Shown: one piece after another, positions 31,650 to 42,687 of the stretch
Layout: each line of letters opens with the position of its first letter
How positions within the stretch are numbered: position 1 is the first letter of the stretch
Assembly (NCBI RefSeq): GCF_037102585.1
Contig: NW_027043819.1
Coordinates: 1,178,001-1,242,000 of the forward strand
DNA from: Saccharomycopsis crataegensis
Lineage: Eukaryota; Ascomycota; Saccharomycetes; Ascoideales; Saccharomycopsidaceae
DNA length: 64,000 bases
Direction of reading: 5' to 3'
Made by a program: the position numbers and the translations under genes
The notes under the pieces: model-generated
Database searches by the model: none
What the model saw: only the letters and a program-made list of their open reading frames with translations
Told to the model about the DNA's origin: nothing

Positions 31650-32469
31650 CCCTTGCCAAGTCCATTCAAGACGGTATACCAACTATCTATCAAATGGAGA
31701 TCCCAAAACTGGTCATGGAGTTTGAACACAAACAGGGAAGCAAGAAAAAAAGAGCCAGAATTGATAAACATAAATTATCCACCACTTTAACCAATATCCA
31801 AGAAGTCACCCAAACGAAACAAAACTCTTTCTGGAAGAGACTCCACAAATACCAACATAATAGCCCTGGTTACTTTGAAAACATACACATATTCCACTTA
31901 GGTGCTGAACAATTTTTTTACCAACATAGAAAATGTCACTATTGCGGGCTCGAAACCGTCTCTCAAGACCAACAACATGAATCACCAGAACTCCAAGTCA
32001 AGATCAAAATGACCCATTTCCTAATTCAATGCCCATTATCAACCGAGTTATGGTCAAGATTGAAAATCCCAATTCCATTAGCATGGAATAACTTAATCGC
32101 TCCCAATCATTCAGAATCAACAATCAAAAAGATCGACCGCTATCTATGCTATCAACGCAAACTCTCACGCCTAAGATATCATAACCAAATTGATTGGAAC
32201 ACATCAATTAACAACTTGATTTATATCATTACTACTGGGAGCTGAATAGTCGATCAAAACAAAAAAGAAAAAAAAATTAACAAAAACAATAACAAAAAAA
32301 ACATTTTATTTAAATACTAATAATTATCACTAAAGGGTTTTTCACCATAGGATATGGTTTTCCCTAACATATATAATGAGCATTAGCTTATAAGATTTTA
32401 CATAGATATATATAATTATATATAATTATATATTTATTAATAAATCGAACTTTGAAGGAAAAAAAAAAA
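31650..32469 (+). mobile_element. LINE-A fragment 3, 5'-truncated
   Basis: It holds the last ~198 codons of ORF2 (open frame to the TGA at 32243-32245, with CHYC...HFLIQC), the 3' UTR with a 10-bp ATAATTATAT duplication, and poly(A). The TAGGAT at 32470-32475 closes a target duplication with 31572-31577, so this fragment and the mariner piece entered as one unit. Confidence 0.85.
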
Positions 32470-32475
32470 TAGGAT

Positions 32476-32627
32476 TGATTTAGTATTACTCTCTGAAGAA
32501 CCAGAGATCATATATATTGAAAACTTTTCATAATCGACGACTATAATTATATACTAATGGTTATGAGCTTATGGTTATGAGCACGTGTATCGTTGCCTAT
32601 AACCAATAGCTCAAACCATACTACAAC
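32476..32627. other. Unassigned spacer
   Basis: No gene is recognised. It contains two copies of TTATGGTTATGAGC-like sequence near 32565-32582. It is probably the original DNA upstream of the tRNA-Asp/Lys pair before the LTR arrived. Confidence 0.5.
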
Positions 32628-33165
32628 AATAATGTTACAATCAGTGTGCAAGGGCACACTAGATTCTGGAATCAAGTGGAGATTACAGGCAGTATTTTAT
32701 ATCCAAAGAGACTTGTCCTTCCTAAACTAAATAAAGGTCTAAACTAAAGGAATGTTGAATCCTTATATAAATAAAATGATTAAAACTAATAATGGGGTGT
32801 TGGACCCCTTCCCGGAATAAAGGACTAAAAGATAAGGGGTGGAACATAAGGTGATACCTTGATAAGGTAATACCTCGATGAGGTAATGCCGATCATGGGT
32901 TCCGTATGGTACCATACCGTTTTTTTTTTTTTAAAGACAAAATTCAATATATTAATTAATTATATAACTATATATCTCATAAACTACTTAATGTAGTTTG
33001 AAAATTAAAGTGTTAAGGGAAAACCATTAATGGTGAAAAACCCTATTATTGAGAAAAAATGTTTTTATGCGTTTTTAAGGTTTTTAATTGTTGTTTTTTT
33101 TTTGATTTTATTTTTTTTTTTGATTTTATTTTCTTGTTTTTCCCCACCTATTTTTTCTTCTCCGC

Positions 33166-36100
33166 TTAAAAGATATTGCTTTCAAGCAAGAAGATCATTG
33201 AATCAACGGCCATATGACAATTGAAATGCCTTTTGGATTTCAATCTTGATAATTTTCGTTGGAAACCTAGATATCTATCGATCATTCTGGTTTCGTTCAT
33301 GTTGGTGGCAGGGGTAATGATTGTTTGCCAGGTTAATGGGATATTCAAGTCAATTTTTTTCCAAAGTTTCTGGGCCAATGGACATTCAATAAGATGGTGC
33401 TTCATGATTTCAAATTGGATTTCCTTTGGGGCATATTGGGGTTCATCATATCTGGTTAATTTTTTGCTGCAATAGTCACAATGATTATTTACGTAATTGT
33501 GATTTTCAATGCCCAAATGAAAGATGTGAATATTTTGATATTTCCCCGGGAAATGTTGGTTGAATTTTTTGAGGTTATGCCAAAAGTTATCAACTTGTTT
33601 CTGATTCACCCCAGTAATGTCCATGAGTGTTTTTGACATCTTGTTCACATCTTGTTTTTCCCGTTGTTTTTTACTTCCTTTAGTATGGTCAAAATCCTTA
33701 ATTCTAATTGGAATGTGTTGTTGATATTTTTCAGGAATCCCTTTTTCAATTGAATTTTTCAAATCTTCAATTCCAATCTTCATTGGCTTCAACCTGATTG
33801 TACGTTTCTTTATACCAAGAACTTTTCTGAAATCCCAGTACGCTGTCCTTTCAGCATCTGAGAATGTGCTGCTATTCATAACTTCTAAGGAAATTGAATC
33901 ATTGGTATTCTCAATGTCATCCGCTAGTTCAAGTAATACCACCCACCAATAATGAGTTTTGATATAATCTTCCTTTGGTGATTTTGTTGGTGATGTTTTT
34001 TGAATGATGTTGTTGATACTTGATTGAATTTTGAAACGTAATATCTGGTTATATTTAGTGTGACTATCCAAAAACAAATCCTGGAAAATTTTAGCTCTTC
34101 GGTGTTGGAGTTGAGACTTTAAATCAATCATTGAGAAACCGCCTTTGTTGTTGTGTGTCTTGAGTGTGTCCAAAGAAATAGGTGTATCTTGCTTGACCAA
34201 TAATTTAATCGATGTGTCAATTTGATTCAACTGATTGGGTAACAAAGGTTGGTGTAGTTCTTTGTAATAGAACTTGGATGCAATATATGTGTTGAATGCT
34301 TCTATTTTTGATTGAATCAGCAAGCTGGTCATGTTTGATAACTTGTACTTGATATAGAGGTCACGCTGCAATGTTTCCGGCCAAAATGTCACTGATGGCC
34401 CAATAGTTATCCCCAAATATGTCAATTGAAAGTTTTCATCAGCAATCTCAAATGGGAATGGTGTCAAAAATGGATAAGTATCAGTTGGTATGATTAGTTG
34501 GGATTTCTTTTCATTGAGTTTGCTGCCACTGAATTTTTCAAATAGTCTAATACATTTCATTGTTTTGGAATAATCTCTTTTATCTTTGAGGAAAACTGTG
34601 ATATCATCAGCAAAAGCAAGATAATGTTGACTGCTATATGCTTCAGGTATCAAATCTCCTTGGTAACTATGGCCTCTGGTATTCTGTTTGATAGATCGTA
34701 GTAAAGGTTCTACTGCTAATGCAAATAATGAAGGGGAAAACGGATTACCTTGGAGGGTACCATTTTTTAAATTGAATAATGGGCCGGTCATGTTGTTGAT
34801 GTATAAGGATCCCGTTGTCTGCTTGAGGATGTTGATGATTAACTTGGCTAATTTTTTTCCAAAATTTAAATGGGACAATAGTTGTTCCATATATTCGTGA
34901 GATATCCTATCGAACGCTTTCTCCAAATCCACAATTAGTATCAGCTTTTGTGGATTTGGTATTATATGCGTTTTATCTTTTGGATGAATTAGACTATCTA
35001 ACATTTCTCTGAAAATGGTGATGTTGGAGAACGATGACCGGCCTGGAATAAAACCAGCTTGATCTTCCCCTATGATATCAGGCAAGTGCTTCAACAACCT
35101 ATTATTAATTATTGTGGATAATAATCGAAGATTAGTGTTGATAAGGGCTATCGGCCTATAGTTTCCAATGTTTTCTTTTGACTTTCCAGGCTTTGGTATG
35201 ATGTTAAAGAGTATAGTTCGGTAGTGGAATGGTAAATTTCCTTCAGTTAGAATGTGGTTAAATTCTTGAAGAAGGATGTGTTTGATTTGGGGAAATAATT
35301 CCTTATAAAATTTGTATGGGATTCCATCTATGCCCGGTGTGGACTTCAAATTTGCCGAATCAATTGCCAGTTTGAGTTCTTCCATTGTTATGGAGGAATC
35401 CATTTTTCTCTTCTCTTCAGGAGATATTCCTTGGGTTGGAATCACGTCCTGAAGATATTTATGTATTTTTTTTGTGTCCTTTGTTCCTCTGGTTCCATCA
35501 AACAAGTCCATATAATATTCAGTTGCTATTTTCATTATCTCTTCATGAGATTGAACTAGTGTCCCTTCTACATCTTTTAGCTGTTTTATTGGGCGTTGTT
35601 CTTGATATTGGTGGAAAACTTGGTTAATATGTTGATAATATTCCGTCACTTTATCAAGTTCAGGCACTTTCACTTTTTTCAACATGTGTTTGAGTTTTTC
35701 TGCTTTGCATTTAATATCAATTATTAATTCATCGGTTCCTTGGATATCTTCATTTATAGATTGGTGCCTGAGAACATTAATGATTCTATCGGTTAATCTA
35801 TATCTCTTCATATTATAGTAAGCCTTGGATGAAGTTAAAGTCAACTCCACTGTAACTGAATCATGTGTGGATCTTTTCCCAAAATGATTTGTTTGTGTCA
35901 TATTCCATTTGTTTTCTTTGTTTTTTAAGAAGCTCCCAGTGATATAGAACCTATCCAATCTCCGGCTTTTCCCTAATTCTGATGCTTTATTAGTGAATGT
36001 TTTCTTGATGTTATGTTTGATTGAATTGAATGAGTCCTTCAAGTTCAACAAAGTAATGAGATTAGTTAAGGATTCAGCAACTGAGTCTTCACGGCTTCTA

Positions 36101-36582
36101 TAATTTAGGGAGTCCGAACGATCAATAAAATTATTAAAATCACCAGCTAACATGATGTTGATTGTCTTTCCTGGGAATCTAGTTTGAAGATTCTGATGTT
36201 GGGCAAGTAAACTGAGTTTGAGCTGATCATGGATCTGATTTTGCTTTTGGTATTGATTTGGATTATACAAGTTTATAATCCAGAGTGCTTGGTTATTTTC
36301 TAATTCAATTAAGACATCCGTGATGTGTTTTTGGAGTTCATGTTGGACAGTAATACCTGCTAATTTGGATCCTAACACTGGAATAGAATCATCAACAATT
36401 ATTGCTGTTCTGGAACAGGTTGAATTATAGTATATGACTTTGTTATCGAACTGAAACGAAAAGTCTTCTGATAGATTTAGTTCTTGGAGCAAAGACACAT
36501 TGGATTTTTGGGTGAAACTTATTACCAACTGGTCGCTGATACGACTCCGTTGTATATTTTGAGTATTGATTTTAATAATCAT
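33166..36582 (-). CDS. LINE-B ORF2: intact endonuclease-reverse transcriptase (1138 aa)
   Basis: The protein nicks target DNA and copies its RNA from the nick. It starts MIIKINTQNIQ, 5 nt after the ORF1 stop. The APE-like endonuclease occupies about residues 1-250 (Glu34 in LLQELNL, GDFNNF at about 147, SRRLDRFYI, STHDSV). The RT spans about residues 420-720 with STPGIDGIP, NYRPIALIN, DQAGFIPGRSS, DLEKAFD, LQGNPFSPSL and FADDIT (F replaces the usual Y, near 656). A C-terminal zinc motif runs from CDYC at about 1033 to HHLIEC. It ends FLLESNIF and its length fits the L1 clade. No key motif is missing. ORF2 is probably translated by termination-reinitiation after ORF1. Confidence 0.93.
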   Translation of the reverse strand: MIIKINTQNIQRSRISDQLVISFTQKSNVSLLQELNLSEDFSFQFDNKVIYYNSTCSRTAIIVDDSIPVLGSKLAGITVQHELQKHITDVLIELENNQALWIINLYNPNQYQKQNQIHDQLKLSLLAQHQNLQTRFPGKTINIMLAGDFNNFIDRSDSLNYRSREDSVAESLTNLITLLNLKDSFNSIKHNIKKTFTNKASELGKSRRLDRFYITGSFLKNKENKWNMTQTNHFGKRSTHDSVTVELTLTSSKAYYNMKRYRLTDRIINVLRHQSINEDIQGTDELIIDIKCKAEKLKHMLKKVKVPELDKVTEYYQHINQVFHQYQEQRPIKQLKDVEGTLVQSHEEIMKIATEYYMDLFDGTRGTKDTKKIHKYLQDVIPTQGISPEEKRKMDSSITMEELKLAIDSANLKSTPGIDGIPYKFYKELFPQIKHILLQEFNHILTEGNLPFHYRTILFNIIPKPGKSKENIGNYRPIALINTNLRLLSTIINNRLLKHLPDIIGEDQAGFIPGRSSFSNITIFREMLDSLIHPKDKTHIIPNPQKLILIVDLEKAFDRISHEYMEQLLSHLNFGKKLAKLIINILKQTTGSLYINNMTGPLFNLKNGTLQGNPFSPSLFALAVEPLLRSIKQNTRGHSYQGDLIPEAYSSQHYLAFADDITVFLKDKRDYSKTMKCIRLFEKFSGSKLNEKKSQLIIPTDTYPFLTPFPFEIADENFQLTYLGITIGPSVTFWPETLQRDLYIKYKLSNMTSLLIQSKIEAFNTYIASKFYYKELHQPLLPNQLNQIDTSIKLLVKQDTPISLDTLKTHNNKGGFSMIDLKSQLQHRRAKIFQDLFLDSHTKYNQILRFKIQSSINNIIQKTSPTKSPKEDYIKTHYWWVVLLELADDIENTNDSISLEVMNSSTFSDAERTAYWDFRKVLGIKKRTIRLKPMKIGIEDLKNSIEKGIPEKYQQHIPIRIKDFDHTKGSKKQREKQDVNKMSKTLMDITGVNQKQVDNFWHNLKKFNQHFPGKYQNIHIFHLGIENHNYVNNHCDYCSKKLTRYDEPQYAPKEIQFEIMKHHLIECPLAQKLWKKIDLNIPLTWQTIITPATNMNETRMIDRYLGFQRKLSRLKSKRHFNCHMAVDSMIFLLESNIF

Positions 36583-36587
36583 TATGT

Positions 36588-39319
36588 TTATTCATTGGAA
36601 TTTTGATTTGTCTGTTTGTTTCTGGTTGCATCAGCTTCCAGAGTTGACAAATCATCATTGGTTGGTGTTAATTCTGTTTTCTCATGTACTGGAATTTCAT
36701 CACCCAGTAGCATTTCATCCTGCTCATATTCTTCTGAATCCTCATATTCGTCTTTTGCATCATAGATGTATTCTCCATCATTTTCATACTCCTCATCATA
36801 TTCTTCGTCATTATCATTATCAGGTTCTGCACTTGATTCAGACAGGGTTGGCTCTTTAGAGCCAGTTTGTGCCAGTTTTGATGTCACTGATGGGTGTGGG
36901 TCTTTAATGACTAACTTAATAGATTTTGGTACAAATGGTTTTGGTGCTGAAGGCTTGGTGGTGTTAATTTTGGTCAAAATTGGGGTAGAGATTGGGGTAG
37001 ATTTTGGGGTAGATTTTGGGGTAGATTTTGGAGTAGAAGCTGGGGTAGAAGTTGGGTTGGACAAGGTTTGATTAGATTTTGGGGTAATTGGATGGGATCT
37101 AAACACATTCAACTTAATTCCTGGTTTTGCTGACTCTTGCTTGGTTTCAGCTGGTTTCTCCCTTTGAAGGATTTTCTTTGGTTTGACGGATGCCTTCTTT
37201 TTGGAGGCCTTTCTAACTTGATTAACCGGAGGAGGGGTGATTTGATGCTTTCTGTTGATAGCTGGTGTGGTAGTTTGAATATTTTCATAATCATCATCTC
37301 TTTCTTTGGATATTAATCCCAATTGGTGGAATGGATTCTTCCATAAATTGCTCAGTTCATTTTGTGGTGGTTTTGACTGTCTGGATCTAGATGAACCATG
37401 AACCATGGTGAACTCGGTAGAAGGAACTTCAATCACTGGTGGTTGATTTTGCTTCTGTTTGGGGTTCTCATGACGATCATCTGTAACATTTTTCTTTGGC
37501 CGCTTAAAGTAACAGTCTTTAGCTACATGGCTAGGCTTTTTGCAAATCGCGCAAGATGCTTGCTTGCAATTGTATCTGGTGTGTTCTCTTGAACCACAAT
37601 TGATACAGTGTAAGCATTTAGTAATGACTTTAGAAACAATGTTGTCTTGGTGAATAACCGGGATTTGTTTTCCTGGTTCCATTTCCAAGTAACCATAAAT
37701 GTAACGATTTTTAAGCTCCTGGTTAGGTCTTTTAGTCATGTCACTTTTAATCACTGAGAATGATGTTGGTTCAATTTGGGCTAGGTCAAGCGCTTGCTTG
37801 ATGGTAGCATCGACAAAATAGTCGGGGGTTGTTTCCAAGGCTGTTATCTCAATCAATTGGATTTCTTTATCATTCTTGTTGATATTGATGCGTGGCTTGT
37901 AAGTGGATTGTTCAATGTCAACACTTAAATGGCTAGTGACAAAATCAATAAATGCATTACGTAACTTTTCATTCTTAGTTTGTAATTGACCTTTCAATAT
38001 TGGGATAAGTGAGGATTTGAGACAAATAGTTTCATTTGAAATAAACAAGTAGTTTTGAGCTTCAATTAAAGCTTTCTTGATGAAGTTGATATCATCATTT
38101 GAAATAAACAAGTAGTTTTGAGCTTCAATTAAAGCTTTCTTGATGAAGTTGATATCATCATTTGAAATAAACAAGTAGTTTTGAGCTTCAATTAAAGCTT
38201 TCTTGATGAAGTTGATATCATCATTATCATTCAAATCAGTTTCAATGTTGGTTAATTTAACATCGATTAATTTTTGGAAGGCATCCTTTATTGTACTCAA
38301 ATGATCATCAAGCTCATACTTCCGGTAGAGCTCAGGTGGGATAATAAATGACATCATGATTTTTTGTTTATCTTGATGGCTCATAATAAATTTAATGTAA
38401 TCCTCCTCTGCAATATTAGATTGTTTCAATCTTGAGAATTCATTAATTAAATGGGAATTTGTATAAAATTTGAAAAACTTTTCAATGGTGTAGATTTTGA
38501 CAAATTCTTGATATTTCTCTTCAACATTTTCCACTTTTTGTGTGTCAAATCCGAAAAGTGATCCCCTCATGCCCTTTTCATTAATAGCATATTCAAGGAC
38601 ATCTTGGTGTTCGAACTTGATTGATTTGAGATATTTAGCCCATTTAAAAACTCTTTCGAATTTGGCTAAAACATTTTGAAAAGTGGAGGTGGTGTTCATA
38701 ATCAGAGTCCCCTGTTGGGATGCGCCTTTAGAGCCCGAGGCGATTTGGGCGTAGGATCTGCTGAAAGCAGCAACTGGGGCTGGGTTAGTTTTTTTTGGGG
38801 TTTTTTGGTTTTCAGAGTTTTTTTGGGTTTTGTTGTTTTCAATTTTTTTTGGTTTTCAGAGTTTTCAGTAACAAAATCAATAGAAACAGAAGGTTGTGAA
38901 TCTCCTTGAGATTCAATGGTGGCTTGATTTGACATATGCATGTCGACGCTAGTGTCACCTGCACTATCAAGATTGCGATCGCAATCAACTGGAGAAACAT
39001 TAATTTCCGGGGCTGGGCGGTGGGCAATATCAACATCAGAATCAGCATTAGAGGCCTCATTTATGGTATTAGATGGGGCTGCAAAGGTTTCAGCAGTACT
39101 TAAAAAAGTATTGTCATCTTCCTCAGTGATTTCTTCGTCTGAATGTGGTTCATTTCCGTGTTTGTTTACATTGTTTTGATCGGTTGCGTTGGGATTTGCA
39201 TGATCTAAGTCAACGATAATATCAGAAGAAACCAGGGTTTCTTGAGAAGGTGGATCATTTGTTGGATCAGTGGAGTAGTTGGAAGGCTTTGGAATTCTTT
39301 TGGTATTATTAATACTCAT
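36588..39319 (-). pseudogene. LINE-B ORF1, one frameshift and a 21-residue triplication
   Basis: The reading starts at the ATG at 39319 (MSINNTKRIPK). An A-run near 38850 has 8 bases instead of 9, which sends the frame off after about 156 codons. The remainder (38699-36588) is open in the right frame, with both CCHC knuckles, the STPKSTP repeats and the long acidic tail. A 63-bp unit encoding NDDINFIKKALIEAQNYLFIS occurs three times (about 38038-38226) against once in the other copies. The stop is 5 nt before ORF2. Confidence 0.9.
38038..38226 (-). repeat. 63-bp triplication within LINE-B ORF1
   Basis: Three near-perfect tandem 63-bp units lie in frame and each adds 21 residues. The other copies, at 5860 and 53310, have one unit. 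The near identity of the units points to recent slippage or unequal exchange. Confidence 0.92.
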
Positions 39320-39401
39320 TATAATGGAACTTTTTTTATTTACCGATGGTAACCAGGACACAACCTAACCATGATCCCATAATATAACAAATAACATCAG
39401 T

Positions 39402-39473
39402 TCCGTGATAGTTTAGTGGCTAGAATCCCCGCTTGTCGCGCGGGGGACCGGGGTTCAATTCCCCGTCGCGGAG
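39402..39473 (+). tRNA. tRNA-Asp(GTC)
   Basis: Identical to 17329-17400. It is preceded at 12 bp by the solo type II LTR and followed after 3 bp by tRNA-Lys. Confidence 0.95.
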
Positions 39474-39476
39474 CAC

Positions 39477-39560
39477 GCCTCGCTAGCACAATCGGTAGTG
39501 CATTCGACTCTTATTTCACTTGAAATCGAAAGGTTGCGGGTTCAAGCCCCGCGTGGGGCT
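39477..39560 (+). tRNA. tRNA-Lys(CTT) with 11-nt intron
   Basis: Exons identical to 17413-17496. The intron TTTCACTTGAA has the same length but a different sequence from the others. The T-loop is TTCAAGC. Confidence 0.94.
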
Positions 39561-40156
39561 AATATTTTTGCCGATGCATCAAATGTTACTTAGAAAATCA
39601 GAAAGCTTAAGTTTTTTTGTTCAATTATTGTTGGAGCAGCCTATTGTACAGGGTAACACCAGACTGTTGTACTTCATCGGAAGTACTAGTAGAAGGATCA
39701 GACTGATTATCCATTTCAAGCAACGGAGGTTGAGGTTGGTAAGTAGTCTTATAACTTCAATTGATAGTTAAATATAAGGACAGTAGTATCAACCTTAAAC
39801 CAAAATTGGCTGTAAATATAATCTTGATAGCAACGACTATAACATTTATTAGTAGAGATCTAATGATCTGGTTCCTAGTATAAGACCTACACACCCCTTG
39901 ATTATAGGATCTCGAGCTTGCAACATCAGAGCGCTTTCACCAAAAGAGGTAATTACTGTAAATAAGTGTCCAGGATTTTCTACAAATAAACGAGATCATT
40001 GTAAAGGTATTTTTTCTATAACATTCAAGTTAATTAGTGCATTTTGACGCAAGAGGAAACATGATGCTGGGAAAAATTTTCGTCTTTTCAACTGAGAAGG
40101 CATAAAATTTCTATGTAGTTTAGGAAATATTGAATTTACAAACTGATGTAAAAAAA
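39561..40156. other. Intergenic region with part of a dispersed repeat
   Basis: About 600 bp with no convincing gene. The part at 39766-39893 is similar to 50546-50683 (listed separately). The short ORF overlapping tRNA-Lys is a chance frame. Confidence 0.55.
39766..39893. repeat. Dispersed repeat of unknown identity, copy 1
   Basis: It runs from GTTAAATATAAGGACA to TAAGACCTACA and is about 85-90% similar by eye to 50546-50683. It may be the end of an old LTR, since ATATAAGGACAAAC resembles a segment of the copia LTR, but no ends or duplications are visible. Confidence 0.6.
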
Positions 40157-40242
40157 TCTCTTGGGGGTGATTCGAACACCCGATCTGCGGATTATTGCAG
40201 GAACTTTACAGTCCGATGCCTTACCAACTTGGCCACCAAGAG
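40157..40242 (-). tRNA. tRNA-Tyr(GTA) with 13-nt intron
   Basis: 86 nt including the intron. Acceptor CTCTTGG pairs with CCAAGAG, discriminator A. The anticodon loop CTGTAA|A holds GTA, with intron AGTTCCTGCAATA after position 37. The T-arm is GGGTG TTCGAAT CACCC. The outermost anticodon-stem pair appears as a T-C mismatch, so the gene may be slightly decayed. A type II LTR end lies 14 bp upstream. Confidence 0.88.
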
Positions 40243-40256
40243 GGCAGATTGTTATT

Positions 40257-40301
40257 TGTTACAATCAGTGTGCAAGGGCACACTAGATTCTGGAATCAAG
40301 T
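40257..40301 (-). repeat. Type II LTR end fragment
   Basis: The last 45 bp of the type II LTR on the minus strand (TGTTACAATCAG to GGAATCAAGT), 14 bp from tRNA-Tyr. It is interrupted at AAGT by LINE-A, the same site as at 23341/26926. Confidence 0.88.
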
Positions 40302-40310
40302 TATAATAAA

Positions 40311-42422
40311 CTAAAAGAATTTAACCAAATTCTTTCTTCAGGGGAAATTCCATTCAACTATCGAACCATAAAATTCACTCTCATACCAAAACCAAACAAA
40401 GATGTTCAAAAAGTGGAGAATTACAGGCCCATAGCATTAATCAACACAAATTTGAAACTCTTTTCCAGCATCATCAACGCCCGTTTGCTCCCGTTCTTGC
40501 AAAAAATTATCGGCCCAAATCAAGTTGGTTTCATACCTGAAAGATCCTCCTTCTCTAATACAACAATTTTCGGTGACTTGCTTTCCAGTTTAATATCCCC
40601 ACAAGACAAGCCACATGTCAATCATTCTACTAACCACCGAATCATGCTTGCTGACTTTGAAAAGGCTTTTGACCCGATTTCCCATCTATACCTTAAAATA
40701 TTACTTCGAAAACTCAATTTTGGAAAAATGACGGAAACTATTCACGCTATCCTTACCAAAGCCCTCGGAACCATTTGCCTAAATAACATTACAGGCCCTT
40801 CTTTCCCATTAAGAAACGGAACCCTTCAGGGCAACCCACTTTCACCAACAATTTTCGCGTTAGCCCTTGAACCTTTTCTAAGAGCCATCCAAAGATTAAA
40901 TAAAGGATTCAGTTACAACCATAAGATCCAACCAAACATCATCCCCAGAGTCAAATACCTTGCCTATGCAGATGATGTTACCTTATTCTTGAGAGATCAT
41001 AATGACTTCAAAAACACTATGAAGATAATTCAGGCGTTCGAACAAGTCAGTGGTTCTAAATTAAACAAAAGCAAATCCAGATTAATTGTTCCATGCGATC
41101 AAATACCATTCCAGTCCGACTTCCAAATAGATATTGCTGACAATAATTATGAAATCCAATATCTAGGCGTTAAAATTGGGAACTCGAGTCAAACCTGGCC
41201 TAATACTCTCCAAAAAGACATCAGCACCAAATATTACATGACCAACATGAGTTCACTACCAATATCAAGTCAAATAGTCGGATATAACACATATATCTTG
41301 TCTAAGCTATATTACCACGAGATTCATGCACCTATGCTTCCAGACCAAATAGATTTGCTAGAACAATCCATCAAAAACCAGGTGAACAAAAAACTGAAAA
41401 TCTCCATGGACACTTTAAAAACAAGCCCATTGAAAGGAGGATATGGCATGGTGGATATCAAAAGCCAATTGAGCTACCGCAAGGCAAAAATCTTTCAACA
41501 ACTCTTTCTCCAATCTTTAAACCCATATTGCCAGTTACTCCGATTCAAGCTCCAACTAGCAATAAACATGATCATCAAACAAAATCTATCCGAGGAAGAG
41601 CAGTCGATACAAGGATATATAAAAACCCAATACTGGTGGCGGTTAATATTGGGTGACCAGATCAATATCAAGAATAAGAGAGACAGCAGGTCCATACTCA
41701 ACCAGGTTATAAATCTTCCAATGTTCACCACAGCGGAAAAATGTGCTTTTGTGGCTTGGTATAAATTATTGTCCAAACCAATATCTCAACAACAAACATT
41801 GAACCCAATGAATATCAAACACTCAGACCTTGCCAAGTCCATTCAAGACGGTATACCAACTATCTATCAAATGGAGATCCCAAAACTGGTCATGGAGTTT
41901 GAACACAAACAGGGAAGCAAGAAAAAAAGAGCCAGAATTGATAAACATAAATTATCCACCACTTTAACCAATATCCAAGAAGTCACCCAAACGAAACAAA
42001 ACTCTTTCTGGAAGAGACTCCACAAATACCAACATAATAGCCCTGGTTACTTTGAAAACATACACATATTCCACTTAGGTGCTGAACAATTTTTTTACCA
42101 ACATAGAAAATGTCACTATTGCGGGCTCGAAACCGTCTCTCAAGACCAACAACATGAATCACCAGAACTCCAAGTCAAGATCAAAATGACCCATTTCCTA
42201 ATTCAATGCCCATTATCAACTGAGTTATGGTCAAGATTGAAAATCCCAATTCCATTAGCATGGAATAACTTAATCGCTCCCAATTATTCAGAATCAACAA
42301 TCAAAAAGATCGACCGCTATCTATGCTATCAACGCAAACTCTCACGCCTAAGATATCATAACCAAATTGATTGGAACACATCAATTAACAACTTGATTTA
42401 TATCATTACTACTGGGAGCTGA
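40311..42422 (+). pseudogene. LINE-A ORF2, RT and C-terminal part
   Basis: An open frame from LKEFNQIL at the truncation to the normal TGA covers NYRPIALIN, DFEKAFD, LQGNPLSP, YADDVT and CHYC...HFLIQC. A Gln after AFD is changed to Pro (AFDPISH) relative to the other copies. The endonuclease is absent, so the copy is inactive. Confidence 0.88.
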
Positions 42423-42640
42423 ATAGTCGATCAAAACAAAAAAGAAAAAAAAAAAAATTAACAAAAACAATAACAAAAAAAAACATTTTATTTAAATACT
42501 AATAATTATCACTAAAGGGTTTTTCACCATATGATATGGTTTTCCCTAACATATATAATGAGCATTAGCTTATAAGATTTTACATAGATATATATAATTA
42601 TATATTTATTAATAAATCGAACTTTGAAGGAAAAAAAAAA
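40311..42640 (+). mobile_element. LINE-A copy 4, 5'-truncated
   Basis: It begins within the RT domain after nine filler bases (40302-40310), and ends in a 3' UTR and poly(A) (42631-42640). A LINE-B mini-tail follows. The 5' flank is AAGT, the LTR target site of LINE-A. Confidence 0.87.
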
Positions 42641-42687
42641 TATAATTAATTAATATATTGAATTTTGTCTTTAAAAAAAAAAAAAAA
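42641..42687 (+). mobile_element. LINE-B mini-tail (47 bp)
   Basis: TATAATTAATTAATATATTG plus the remaining LINE-B terminus and 15 A are fused to the LINE-A poly(A). It is followed by GTGGA, which matches the LTR bases after AAGT. Confidence 0.8.

Larger units (their letters stand above)
32920..39340 (-). mobile_element. LINE-B copy 4, full length, intact ORF2
   Basis: This is a full element on the minus strand: 5' A-rich leader with GTTCCATTATA (39340 down to 39320), ORF1, ORF2, 3' UTR and poly(A) (poly-T at 32920). It is flanked by the duplication TACCG (32915-32919 and 39341-39345) within the LTR. ORF2 is open over its whole length; ORF1 has one frameshift. It is the best candidate in the window for a recent source of LINE-B enzyme. 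Confidence 0.92.
32633..39389 (-). repeat. Solo type II LTR split by LINE-B
   Basis: LTR parts at 32633-32919 and 39341-39389 form one complete LTR on the minus strand, flanked by the 5-bp duplication AATAA (32628-32632 and 39390-39394). The LTR ends 12 bp upstream of tRNA-Asp at 39402. This is a clean fossil of a Ty3-type insertion reduced to a solo LTR and later hit by LINE-B. Confidence 0.92.

Noticed and set aside
33221-33475. 84-codon hydrophobic ORF, repeated at 5249, 11439, 30909 and 58754
   Set aside because: It always lies antisense to the conserved LINE-B ORF2 C-terminus, so its conservation is that of ORF2.
39520-39771. 83-codon ORF after tRNA-Lys
   Set aside because: It starts inside the tRNA gene and has no homolog I recognise.
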